Origin: Vespula vulgaris
Taxonomy: Eukaryota; Arthropoda; Insecta; Hymenoptera; Vespidae
Direction of reading: 5' to 3'
DNA length: 64,000 nt
Assembly: GCF_905475345.1 (NCBI RefSeq)
Contig: NC_066588.1
Coordinates: 7,436,001-7,500,000 of the forward strand
Made by a program: the position numbers and the translations under genes. Position 1 is the stretch's first letter. Every line of letters begins with the position of its first letter. Under the pieces are notes generated by a model that worked only from the letters and a program-made list of their open reading frames with translations, was not told the DNA's origin and made no database searches. Positions 38,428 to 49,771 of the stretch are shown one piece after another.

Positions 38428-40514
38428 GCTCTCTTTTTATTAAAACACCGTAACCGTGTAATTAACGCGCGTCCTGAGCCGCGTAATTAGCAAGATATTT
38501 TATTTCACCCGCACTCAAGCTAAATATAGGTCAATCGATTTTTACCTAACGCCATTCAGTTACTTCTACTTTCTAAAGTACTACTAAACTAAATGGAAAC
38601 ACAGTTACGGACAGCTAACGACCGTGATCCTTCTCCGAGCGTTAGCGAGAATTTTACTTTAATTAGGCTGCCGCGTGTCACTCGAAAGAAGGAAGAGGAG
38701 GTAGAGGAGAAGAAGGGGAAGGAGGGTTGTCTGAAAGGGTCGGGAATGGCGTTCCTCTTTCAAAGTTCTTTTTAGGCGCGTTCACAAAATTTGCGGCCAT
38801 TAGGCGAACCGCACGTGACGACCTTTCGAATTCATTATTGTCACGCTTCGTAGCACTCGAAAGGGATCCGGTATATTTCCTAAATGCAAAAAAGTATTTC
38901 GAGTAGTCGTCGTTTTGCTTTGAAGAATTCGATATCGATCGTCGTTTACTCGTATCCTCTCGAGAAACCACCTCTGAGAAGGAAGTTAACGTTTCACCAA
39001 AAAACGGGCGCCGCAGATCGGGACTATCGAAATCCTGATAGGTTAACGAGGAAAGTTTATTTGCGTATTTACTACTTTCCGAGGAAGAAAAACCGCTATC
39101 TTAATGCCGCGTCACGAGCGAGAAAATCCAACAACGTTTCTCACCCCTTTCCCGCTATATCTCTCTCTCTGATCTCACCCTCCGTGAGAATTTGCTCTCC
39201 TTTACTTCCTTTTTTTTCTCTTCTTTTTTTTTCTTCCTTTCCCTGAGCGATTTTATCCAAGAGAATTTTTCTTTCTCTCGCTTTTGTCTCTTCCACCCTC
39301 CGTAGCGAAACCGTTTCGAGTTGAGCACGATCGGGAAGATGAAAAATTCGAAAAGATATGAACAAAAAGAAAGGGAGAAAAAGAAAGAAAAGAAAAGGGA
39401 AGAATAGAAAGAGAAAAGAAACGTCGAAAAGGAATCGAGAATTCCTGGAGAAGAAATTCGATAGGCAAAGAATTCGATAACATCATTGGCTCTCGCGTCT
39501 CAAACGCGGTAATAACGTAACCGGCTGCTCGAGATAATCTCGATAGAGATCTACTTATCGCGAGATGCCAGCCTGCCGAAGAAAGTAAGGAGGCTGCTGA
39601 AAAAGGAACCATGAGAGGGTGAGAGAAAGAAAGAGAAAGAATGAGAGGGATGCTGCTGGCGCATCGCATTACCTATCTAGCTATCTTCTGGTTTCCGGAG
39701 AACCACGGGGTGCCCTTATGCCGCGTAAAAGATGGCTCTCACTGTGAAATGCACTCAGTCACCATTCGCTCACTTACCAACTCCCGTCGAGTAGTCCGTC
39801 TAGTTTCACGTTCTACTCTACGTATCTAACCCAACCGACTGTTACAATTAGTTACATTTCACGTATATAAACGATTAGTTACGATCAGTTATATATTTCA
39901 TCCGTATAAACAATTTTATCACGAACACTCGGAGTAAAATAATTCTTAGCAATAATAATAGAAAATATCGAAGGATTTTCAACGTTTTCGTAATCGGGTA
40001 CTTTATTATCAAAGGACAAAGGATAATAAATGAAAGAAGGGGATGTAACGGAGCGTGATAGAAAAAGTTGTTCGAAACGAAAGAAAAGAATGAACAACGA
40101 ACACGTTTTCTCGTCTTACGACAACTTCGGCTTTGATTTGTTTTTCTTTCTTACCTTTTCCTCCTACACTGTCAATGATAAATCTCTTTTTCTCTTTTTT
40201 TCTCTTCTTCTTTCTCTATTTCTCTATCTTCCGTACTTTCTTCAATGTAACAGAAAGACAATCGAAACGAGATAAAGGAAATTCGATTGTAAAAGAAAGA
40301 AACGAAGAAAGAAACGCACTTGACCATAAGATACTTTCCGGCTTTCACGCTCGGCGCTACTTAACTGCCGCTTTAAGCTCCTTTCCTTCCTCGTGAAAGA
40401 AAGAGAGAGAGAGATTCGATTAATAAAAATGGAAAACGTATAAGGATGGAGACGGCTGCGAATAATTAAAATGTTGTAAAAGCTGACGAAAAATATTCGA
40501 CTAATTCGAGAAAG

Positions 40515-40525
<11 letters not shown>

Positions 40526-40560
<35 letters not shown>
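40526..40560. repeat. (GA)n microsatellite
   Basis: Pure GA run preceded by GAAA units. Confidence 0.9.
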
Positions 40561-40563
<3 letters not shown>

Positions 40564-41776
40564 ATGCTCGTCTCGAGATCGCGTTTGTCTGAAAGGTGTT
40601 TTTACGGTCTCCTCTGGTCTATCCCGAATTATACGTGTTTCTACGGTTTTATTCAACTACGATCGATCGTTCTTCTTCCTCCTCCCCCTTCACCCCTTCT
40701 CTTCTTCCTGTTCTCTTTCTCCCATCCTTTTGAATAACGCTGGTTGATAATTAAAATTCTTAAGATAGCCAGGAATAAAAGAAAGGAAAATGTTCAAGAT
40801 AATACGAGAATCTTTAGTTGCAATTGTCTTCGATACGTCGTTATTTTTCTATCGGTTATCTCTTTAAATATTATTATGAAACGAGTGATAGCGATCAAAC
40901 GACCCGGTAGAAATAGTACACCGAGGCCGTAGGATAAGGATAAGTCGGTATTCGGCACGATCGAAGAAGAATCGTGCACACTGCTGGACCGTGAAGGATC
41001 ATCAGGAACTCATTTAGCTTCTCTCCTCGCGCTTTCTGGCATAGATATATATGGGCATGTATATATCCAGCATATTTCAACCGAGTGCGAAGTTTATGGC
41101 ATAAACGTAGAAGAGAACAAAACTAACATAAAAAGTTCTCGCAGTTTCAAAAGTCGAAATGTTATAATCAGCTTATTAAGACGAAGTTTAATTAACGATC
41201 ATTCCGTTTGTTTTCTGCGAAGTGAAACAAATGGATAGCTAAGATACATCGTACTTTTTCATTTTTCATCTCACCGTATACATTAAAAAATATTTAATGA
41301 TATTTATTACAAGCAACGATGTTTTTTAGATTGTTATAACTTATAGACAAAGGCTACCGAGTATCATAAGTATCATCGTTGTTACCTATCTTATCGTCGT
41401 TTCTTTATAAAGACCGAACTTCTTTCTCTACGTTATGATTCATCGACAAAAAGATCAACACGACGCGACGTCTTATATAAACAAAAGAATATATGAACGA
41501 AAGAGACCTGAAAGTGTTAAACTAGGATTGGAACGTGTTCCTTGCGTAGACGTGACACATTTTTTCTTGATGATACGCGTCTCGCAAAGTTTTCGCTCGA
41601 GAAAGCTATCCGATAACATCTCGATCGAAAGTAGCAGCTATAGTACTAGTTCTCCTTCCTTTTTCCTTCTTCTTCTCCTTTTTCTCTCTTTTTCTATTGA
41701 ATTTCGTAGCTCGAACATAACCTCAGATTCTTTCAACACCACCGTTTCTTTACTTCCCTTGATCACCCTCCCTCAT

Positions 41777-41784
41777 TATCGATA
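41777..41784. promoter_or_regulatory. Single DRE-type motif
   Basis: TATCGATA in otherwise pyrimidine-rich DNA. It is recorded because the octamer occurs several times in the window; a chance match is likely. Confidence 0.12.
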
Positions 41785-41843
41785 ATTGAAAGATTGGAAA
41801 GTTCATGACACTTCGATCTTTTCTTTCTCTCTCTTTCTTTGTG

Positions 41844-41871
<28 letters not shown>
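41844..41871. repeat. (TC)n microsatellite
   Basis: Pure TC run. Confidence 0.9.
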
Positions 41872-41874
<3 letters not shown>

Positions 41875-42258
41875 CCTCTTTCTCGTTTGCAATCTAAAAT
41901 TACAGCCTCGAATTCGTGCATCAGCGAACGTAAGCTTATAAGGGAAGGGCTGACTGAACTTCTCCGTCAGCGAAGACAATCGGATTTTAGAGATAAAACG
42001 TATCACGAATCGTCTTTACGACAATTAGTCACCGTCAGGCAGGATCTTTCCACTTTGACGCATCGCAATAGCCACACACCGCAACTCTTAGTAGTGGAGG
42101 TGATACGAAGATAGTGCTAAAGGAGGTGATGCTGCTGTTAGTGATGGCAGAGAGGTAAAACCCTCGTAAAAAAAAGTCTCTAAACCGCTTCCTCGATTCG
42201 TCGAATCTCCCATTTCCTCTTTCAACTTCTCTTCCATCCTTGTCTCGCTTCTTTTAGC

Positions 42259-42259
<1 letters not shown>

Positions 42260-42327
<68 letters not shown>
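42260..42327. repeat. (GA)n microsatellite, 68 bp
   Basis: Uninterrupted GA, the longest pure dinucleotide array here. Confidence 0.95.
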
Positions 42328-42479
42328 GAGCCCACACTTTCCTCCGTCCTAATTTATACTGATTAGATATCGAGGAGACCGTGGGATATCAGCTGTGGAA
42401 GCGGAATCGGAATTACGATTATCCGACGAATCCGACAGTAAAGTCCGGAAACGTAATCGAAACGTGCGATTTGCTTAGC

Positions 42480-42487
<8 letters not shown>

Positions 42488-42532
<45 letters not shown>

Positions 42533-42549
42533 ACACACTCACACACACG
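42488..42549. repeat. (CA)n microsatellite
   Basis: CA units with a single T substitution near the end. Confidence 0.95.
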
Positions 42550-45500
42550 CTTGCGAGCAAGCATGTCTCGAGAGAATTTGAAATCGATGATTCTCGAAAG
42601 CGGCTTCAACGTACATCGTCCGTAATTACCGCGATGATGGAGAAACTGGTCTAGATAGAGAGAAATCTCGAATGTTGAAGTATAAATTTGAAAATTCTTC
42701 GAGAGAATGGATTCCGAAAATGGATTTCGAAAATGGACTCGAACGAAAAGTTTCTAATGTAACCCCGACAGATTGCTTTTACCAACAATAAGAAACGAAG
42801 AGTGCAATCGACTTTCTTATTTTTGTTGACCATTTCTCGAAGATTTCTCCTTTTAATTCATCACCTTACGTAAAGCGAACAAATATCATTGGTCGAACCT
42901 TACCGATATATTATTATCGGTGGTCATAAATTGATTCTAGAAGATCGATATTTATTCGATGCTACGGTAAAATAAAGACAGTCTTATCCGTATTAACGTC
43001 TCGAATACAAGTAAAGTTCTCTCAACGGACAGCTTTTCTACCAAAGAGTTACGAGAAAATAAAATCCTTATTATTATAGAATGGAAAAGGAAATAATTTA
43101 TGAAGTCTCGAGCCAAGTATCATCGTCTAGAGCGTATCGGAAGAATATCCAACTTGAGGTCGATTTTACGAGATGAACGAAAAACTTGTTTAGTTCCCTT
43201 CTCGTCCTTGAACATATATGATCGTCCGTAATAAGTCTCGGTGGAAAGGAATTTTTCTTTCGACGTGGTGAACCTTACATGGGAAAGGATTTCAAGCACA
43301 TAACTGACAAGCTACACGATCTACGTGACCAAACTCGAATTCTTTCCCATCGGCTAGCTCAAAGTTGTATCCTACATCCTTTCGATCCTATGTCTTTGGT
43401 ATATCCCATGAACGGACGAATTCCCATGCGTTTTTACCACGGTTGATTCGAACGAGAACCCAACCACCCGTTTCTACTACCGACGATGGCGGAGGTGGCC
43501 TGTTGGGAGGTGAAGAGAAGCTATGGGAGGCGAAGTGGGAGTCAAGTGGTAGGATAGCGAGCCAGGATCGATGGAGATAATGCCCATTACCCCTAATACG
43601 AACTCGGCTTCGCTCCTTTCCCCTCTCTCTTTCTGTCCCTTCTCTCTCTCTTTTTCTTTTTTCTTTTCTTTCTCCCTCTCGCTCCAACACCCCTTCAAAC
43701 CTATTCCATTTCCGTGGCCCCTCGAGATCGGTAACCGATGCTTTTTACCGCCTTCGCTGACTCGATTCTCGTGATCCGTGAACTCCTTTCTCCGCAAGCT
43801 CGTCGTCATTGCCATTGATCAAAAATTTCTCAAATCTCGAACTCAAAGCCTTCGTATCTTAAACCAGATGACGTAGATTAGCAAAACGTGATCCTCGATC
43901 TAACGATTTATTTAAGATATTCAATGGAGAGAAGGCGTAGAAAGGAATAACCAATTTAATAGATTTCTTTCTTCTTTCACTCGTCAGGAGGAAGAAAGAG
44001 AAAGGAAAAATAAATATTGAAAGAATTTTCATTGCTTCGAAGAAAATCGAACGATCTTTTGGTAACAGACGAGTATCGTCGATCTGTCAATTTAATCAAC
44101 TTCCCTTTTGATACCCTTCAAAACTGTTTAAAACATATTCGAACGAACAAACAAACGTGAAACTTCCTATCTCGTCGAATTCTTTTTTTTTATCCTTTTT
44201 TTTTCATACAGACTCAAGAAAGAAACAGGACGAAGTACGAGCGACTTTCGCAATTGCAATTACTTCGTTCCTTCTTATAATAACGGCATATTATACACAA
44301 CGAAATGTATATTAATTAATAAAAATTACTATTGGACAAGTACATATTGTCCAGTTCATAAATTGCCCGATAAATAACCCGAACGTTATAACGCAGTAAT
44401 TAACGTTTAAAGAAACCTCTCACTTTCGAGAGATTCAGAATGAGAGAGAAAGAGAAAGAAACTTTGATCGAGAACTCATGGAACTACTCTCTTTATTAGT
44501 CAGTAATTAATGTTCATAACTAATTATCGTCGTGAGTATGAGCACGGTTATACGATATACAGGATATAGCATAATATATAGTAGGAAGAAAAATCGTGGT
44601 GAATCGAGGCCGAGGTAGTAAGTCGTACGAGCGCAATAACCTGTTGAGTGCGTTCGCGTAGGTGGTGAATAGTGGATACGTGTTACGCGCGAAAGTCTGG
44701 GGATGAAGTTTCTCGAGGAAATACACGCGAGACAACGCGATGGCTTTTGAGAATTGTAACGTAGACGTAAACGAGAAGAACGTCGCATGATGCTTAAGGA
44801 CACACCAGGTAATACGATTTTACTCGATGCATCTTTTGAATAAAAGTAAAAGTAGAAGAAAATAAAATAAAATGAAAAAGAAAAGAGAATGGAAATTCAA
44901 GAGAAGGAAGAAACTTTGAATTCTGGTAACACGAGTCTCGTCGGCCATAAAGGAATTCGAGAGTTTGCGAACCGTTTGGATTTTGTGGTTAATTAAACGT
45001 AGTTTTGATATCGACGGGATATAAAATTGAAGTCCTCGCGATTTGGAAAATGTCAGCTGAGAAAACTTTTCCCCTCCTTTTTTTTTCTTTCTTTCATCTT
45101 TTTTTTTTAGTCTTCCTTTCTTTCTTTCTTCCTCTCGTCGTTGGACTTTCGACCTAAAACCGTTTGACTCAACTTCGGTTGCTCCCTACCAAACCTTGCA
45201 CACCTTTCGATTCGATATAAATGTATCTATCGCATTAATTAGGTTTTATAGTCCCTCGAACGTTCGTACGGCAATTAAAGCCACTCTAACGGAAATGGTT
45301 CTCGAAGTTCAGATATATCGATCCTTTATCGGATATCAGAGACTGTTCTATCGTCGCGCCACAGTAACGTTATTCGCGAAATGGTCGAGATTAGAGTGCA
45401 GTGTGTGATTGGAATTAAAAGAAAGACGTTTCTAGAATTAACGAAAGTCCTTGAGATTCTCGTATAAGGCAATTATGATTTAACGAGGATCCACTCGGTT

Positions 45501-45844
45501 TTGGGGATAGTCCAAAGAGAAAATAATCATTATAAAAAGTCCCATCAAATTTTATGTTAAACCGTAAAAAATACTCAACCGACATATGTATTATATATAC
45601 ATGTATGCATAACCATATAGACATAAATTCAACGAGCGGCGACAGAGAAAATCACGACTGATAGTAAACGGAAGGATTTGGACAAGGACGAATCAGGAGT
45701 CAGTGAGCGAATCGAAACACCGTCTCACCTCGTTCGTTCGCGACACGCTCGCAAAGCGTTGTAACGTGTTCGACCGTTTTGCAACGGAATAAACAATGTC
45801 TATCGTGAACTCGCACTTTGACCAGCTGTGCGCTTATATTTCCT

Positions 45845-45945
45845 GCATACATACATATGTATATATATATATACATACATACATATAGTTACGTACATCT
45901 ATTACATGTACATAACTAATTGTATATCACACACCCATACACACA

Positions 45946-45989
<44 letters not shown>
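45845..45989. repeat. CATA/TA repeats
   Basis: Mixed CATA/TA at 45845-45890 and a 41-bp TA run at 45949-45989. Confidence 0.9.
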
Positions 45990-45992
<3 letters not shown>

Positions 45993-46223
45993 CATAGGTT
46001 CGTGTTAGGAGAGCATTGTGTCGGCTTGCCGGCGTTAAGCATTTGATACGACCACCTTCCTGTTTCGCTCGTCCCTTTCCATCCAAAGCGAGTAAGCGAG
46101 TAGCGAGCGAGTAACCAAGCCATTGTCATTGTCGTCGTCGTCGTGTAGTTGCCGGCTCGTTCGAGCTGTAACCGAGCCTTTGCTGGACGTTACTAGCCTC
46201 TTCTTCGTGTACGAATCGTACAG

Positions 46224-46238
46224 CGATACGATACGATA
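46224..46238. promoter_or_regulatory. Three tandem CGATA pentamers
   Basis: CGATACGATACGATA is three exact tandem copies of the BEAF-32 core pentamer. It lies in a unique CpG-rich block (about 46010-46330) next to a short tandem of GCGAGTA words (46088-46113). The block resembles promoter or insulator DNA, but no coding exon follows. Confidence 0.25.
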
Positions 46239-47023
46239 TGCCGTCGACTATATCTGTCCTTTTCTCTTCCTCCTACTCTCCTTATGTACACGCGTATGAC
46301 ACGCTGCTACACTCGCTCGATGCGAGGTAGTCTTTCGGTTAGTCGATCACCTGCATGCTCGTGTGATACATTCTCTTTACGTCGCGTTCGTAATTGCAAT
46401 TATAATTTTATCGAAAGAAAAAAAATATATATATATATATGTGTATATGCATATCATTTTTGTTCGTCGATCGTGACTTCCAGTGATCAAAGTGAATTTT
46501 TATTATTTAAAGTCATCTTTGTGCATATTTTTTTATTGTTTATTTTAGTGAAAAAAGTAGAAAAAATCGCTCGAACAACGACACCCAATAACACGATCGT
46601 AATTGTAATTTTGCGTCCGCAAGTACTGAATTTCATCGTTCATTTATACAGGAATGCGAGTGAAAACGTAAAAATATTTCTCATTGGGTTTAGATTCATT
46701 AATATCGGCCATTCAACGATAGTATTGTATTTCAATAGGATTTCATTTCCATTTGTTGCGGCAGATGTGGCACTTAAATTTCAGATTATATATGTAACAA
46801 CCTAAATGATATTCGAAACGCGTTTACTTTGCCTACCGATACCAATGAATTTTCATCATGTAAAATAATTATCAGGACATATTTCAAATAAGTCTAGGTT
46901 ACACATTATTTTGTATCTTACTAAACTCGTAATAATATGATAAATAATTCGATCGATATTTTGAACAAATTGTAAAATAAAAATAGATCGAGTGACTTGC
47001 AGTTTTATTAACGTCAATATACT

Positions 47024-47027
<4 letters not shown>

Positions 47028-47066
<39 letters not shown>
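47028..47066. repeat. (TA)n microsatellite
   Basis: Pure TA run. Confidence 0.95.
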
Positions 47067-47068
<2 letters not shown>

Positions 47069-48279
47069 TTATTATTGAAGAGAAAACTCACACAAAAACT
47101 AACAAAAAAGCGTAAAAATTTCTCAAAAATTACAACGGTTTAGAAGCGGTAGGGGAATATTTTTGGTAGCTGCGCATGCATTTATTATCCAACCATATTC
47201 TCCCACGCGAGTTCTTTCTTCCTTTTTTATTTTCATTTCGTTTCAGCACAACGGTTGTTCCGCAAAACTAAAAATGTATGTATGTAGTATGTACGTATGT
47301 ACGTATCCCGTCGCTCATGTAAAATTAATATTTTCCTGTTTTGTTCGAAAAACAACGCGGCCACAGGCAGATGGAACAGCGAAAACGTTCGTTGCGTCGA
47401 CGCTAAAATCAACGTGAGCGGTCGAGTGAACAAAGAAAGGACTTTTCACGATTTAATACTTTTATTCTTTTGGTCAACGCATATCCTTGTTAAAATCATT
47501 TTTAACTTCATCGTGTTAAAATTTGAAGATTCGTATACATGACTATAGCAGTATAAGAGAGAAAAGAAAAGAGAAAGTGACAAATCAATGAGTAACAAGA
47601 ATTTCTTAATGCAATGTGAAATATTAATTATCAAAATGGATGTTTACGTTAGCCAAGAATTATCGTGTATTATGTACGTTGTATATTTGACGTATAATCT
47701 AAAGCTACATACGTCGATCGATAAATATTAATGTCTTTCGAAATCCTTTTAACATTCGTTACTTTGTAAACACTCTCGGGCTACAACAACGTAAGAACAG
47801 TTTACCAAAATATAAAAGAAAAGGAAAGATTATTTATTGAGATACGCGTCCCGAGAGTCCCGCGGTAACCATGCGTGAAAATAACAAAGCCGTTCTTCAA
47901 CAAATCGTCCTTGAGTAGTCGCTTGAGATATCACATTTCGACGACGACTGCACGAGGAAGCGAACGAAGATACAGCGACGAAATCGTAAGAACGAGAAAT
48001 GGACATATACATACTTACATACGTACATAGAATAATTTATATACATATATATATAACATTTTATATATATATATAGGTATATATATAAAGACGAAAATAG
48101 TCGAGCACTGCAGAGTACGCGTTATACGATTTTTTTATCTCCTCTCGAGATTGCGAGGAGCGTAATCAGAGAAGCGCCCGTTGACTCGTGACGTTTCCGC
48201 TCGAAGCTTCCGCTCCGCAGAACCGCACCGTTTCCGTTCGACTTGCCCAGCCCACAACATGCGTGCATGCGTGCGTTCA

Positions 48280-48313
48280 TATAAGCGAGTATAGAACGAG
48301 TGACCACTCACTC
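48280..48313 (+). promoter_or_regulatory. Candidate TATA plus initiator core promoter (promoter 2)
   Basis: TATAAG at 48280-48285 is followed by TCACTC at 48308-48313, a match to the arthropod initiator with presumed +1 A at 48310. The TATA box therefore starts at -30, the canonical spacing. The surrounding block, about 48130-48420, is unique and CpG-rich, unlike the (TA)n DNA just upstream. It lies 1.28 kb upstream of the exon at 49594, so it could drive that isoform. Confidence 0.4.
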
Positions 48314-48729
48314 GCTCGACGACTATCGTTCTTCCATGCTTATTCGAGGAACGTGCTATCGAAATCAGTTTCGAGACGAGGAAACGGCTGAGTGGATTCA
48401 TGGTGATAATTTGCCACGCGATCTCTAGCGTTTCCGCTTCGTTTCATTCCTATGTATTCTTCTTAAGATCTTGTTCGAACAAAGCGACGTTTCTCTTTCG
48501 TTTTGCGTCTTTTCAAATTTTATATATCGAACAAAATAATACTGGTTTTGTTATTGTTTTTTTCTCTTGTTTCTTTTACTAAGGACCTTCGAAAAGTTCA
48601 AAAGGTTGTTTCGGTCGTTCGGTACACGAATTTATTCAAGTAGCAGACAGCTACAACGGTATACGAGCGATAGTACGAGGAGTTTGATCTACCGTGAAAA
48701 ATATTCGTGGAAAGGGAAACAAAAAGAGA

Positions 48730-48732
<3 letters not shown>

Positions 48733-48788
<56 letters not shown>
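48733..48788. repeat. (GA)n microsatellite downstream of promoter 2
   Basis: Pure GA run of about 56 bp. A CT run 62 bp downstream can pair with it in RNA. Confidence 0.95.
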
Positions 48789-48791
<3 letters not shown>

Positions 48792-48850
48792 AGACTCGCG
48801 GAAAGTCGTCGAAAAGTTTCCCTTCAGTCTCCACAGAGAACCAAGGATAT

Positions 48851-48894
48851 TCTCTCTCTCTCTCTCTTTCTCTCTTTCTTAGAGACTCTCTCTG

Positions 48895-48935
<41 letters not shown>

Positions 48936-48970
48936 ATATCTATCTATCTATCTATTTATCTATCTATCTA
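48851..48970. repeat. (CT)n then (CTAT)n
   Basis: CT units at 48851-48868 with interruptions, then about 18 CTAT units at 48895-48970. Confidence 0.95.
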
Positions 48971-49570
48971 GTAACATCGAATGTCGTCGATCAACGATCG
49001 GATCGTCTTCTTTTTCTCGAGGAGAAGACAAAGCAAAAGACAAAATTAAACGAACTCTACTCCATCAGATAGCGCAGCTAATATTGACGAAGAAAGGTTG
49101 TGTTCAAGTCAAACGAATTGGACTAAACCACTCGATGACGTCATAGAACAACACCTGGTAACCATAGCGAACAAGATTTTCTATAGAATTTTATCTTCTC
49201 ATTGCTTATATATGTGTGTATGTATTTGTGTGTGTATATAAGTATGGCGTAAACAGTTAATCGAAATTTTCCTTCCCGTGTACGTAAGTGATGGATCTTG
49301 ATGCATCGATTCGTTTTTAATGTTGTTTACAAAAAAAGATATATATATATACACACATACATACCTGTATACCTATTACGTAATTAGAGCGATACGAATG
49401 TGTGGTTTACGTTATATGCGCCAAGACAAGAAGAGAACAGCAGAATTAGTAATATCGAGTCCGTAATATATCTATATCGTTTATTCGCTTACGCGAATCA
49501 ACGAAATTGAACTAAGGAACGTTCGTTGTTCGGCTACTGAAAACTCGCTCGTCGCGAGAAAAGTGGCCGC

Positions 49571-49624
49571 ATGTGTGTAGACGGTGGTCGAAAATGGCGG
49601 TGGTGCCGAGTAAGAATAAATTGA
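49571..49624 (+). other. Upstream ORF overlapping the start of exon B
   Basis: ATG 49571 opens a 17-codon frame that ends at TGA 49622-49624, overlapping the coding start at 49594 in a different frame. Its context is weak (C at -3, T at +4) whereas ATG 49594 is strong, so leaky scanning would be expected. It matters only if the transcript begins upstream of 49571. Confidence 0.3.
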
Positions 49625-49771
49625 AAATGGGCAGTGCGGGCCGATACTACGGCGCCTATCTCATCTACGACGTGGCGAACTCGTGCCTCGCCACCTTGCA
49701 CGCCAAGATGCCTTCTCCTCTCGACGTCACGCGAGCCAACCCTCCGTCTCCCGTACACGTCCAGAACCCCC
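49594..49771 (+). CDS. Putative first coding exon B (59 codons plus 1 base, phase 1)
   Basis: ATG 49594 lies in AAAATGG, with A at -3 and G at +4, a near-ideal start context. The frame begins MAVVPSKNKLKMGSAGRYYG, continues AYLIYDVANSCLATLHAK and ends MPSPLDVTRANPPSPVHVQNP. The composition is balanced and third positions are GC-rich, in sharp contrast to the AT-rich flanks and repeat-derived frames nearby. A strong donor follows: CCCC|GTAAGTTTT, with GT at 49772, and the downstream bases turn at once into pyrimidine-rich, AT-rich intron-like DNA. The peptide has a basic start, a Tyr-rich hydrophobic centre too short and polar to be a confident membrane helix, and a Pro/Ser-rich tail. I do not recognise the family. 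The donor phase (1) equals that of the exon at 28628-28784, so both could splice to the same acceptor as alternative N termini of one gene. It could instead be the first exon of an independent gene. Confidence 0.6.

Larger units (their letters stand above)
31260..48050 (+). other. Presumed intron between exons A and B, distal part
   Basis: About 17 kb without a credible coding exon. Simple repeats recur every 0.5-2 kb. Unique islands occur at 33110-33240, 33780-33900, 34690-34880 and 46010-46330. The 173-codon frame at 46284-46805 crosses a TA repeat and looks like AT-rich noise. Confidence 0.4.
48314..49593 (+). other. Presumed leader or first-intron region upstream of exon B
   Basis: This stretch lies between the candidate core promoter and ATG 49594. 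It contains a (GA)n array at 48733-48788, a (CT)n tract at 48851-48868 and a (CTAT)n array at 48895-48970, followed by AT-rich DNA with small TA tracts. A uniform 1.3-kb leader with these repeats is unlikely, so part is probably intronic, but I cannot fix the splice sites. An out-of-frame upstream ATG lies at 49571. Confidence 0.25.

Noticed and set aside
41406..41442. TATAAA with a downstream TTCATCG
   Set aside because: Spacing is about 36 bp, too long for TATA-initiator cooperation, and the following frame turns into pyrimidine repeat.
46284..46805. 173-codon ATG-initiated + frame
   Set aside because: Reads through a TA repeat (Tyr-Ile run) and then AT-rich DNA with hydrophobic, AT-driven composition; no motif and no supporting splice signals.
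48895..48970. Regular array that could be mistaken for a CRISPR or satellite
   Set aside because: The unit is only CTAT with no spacers; it is a plain microsatellite.
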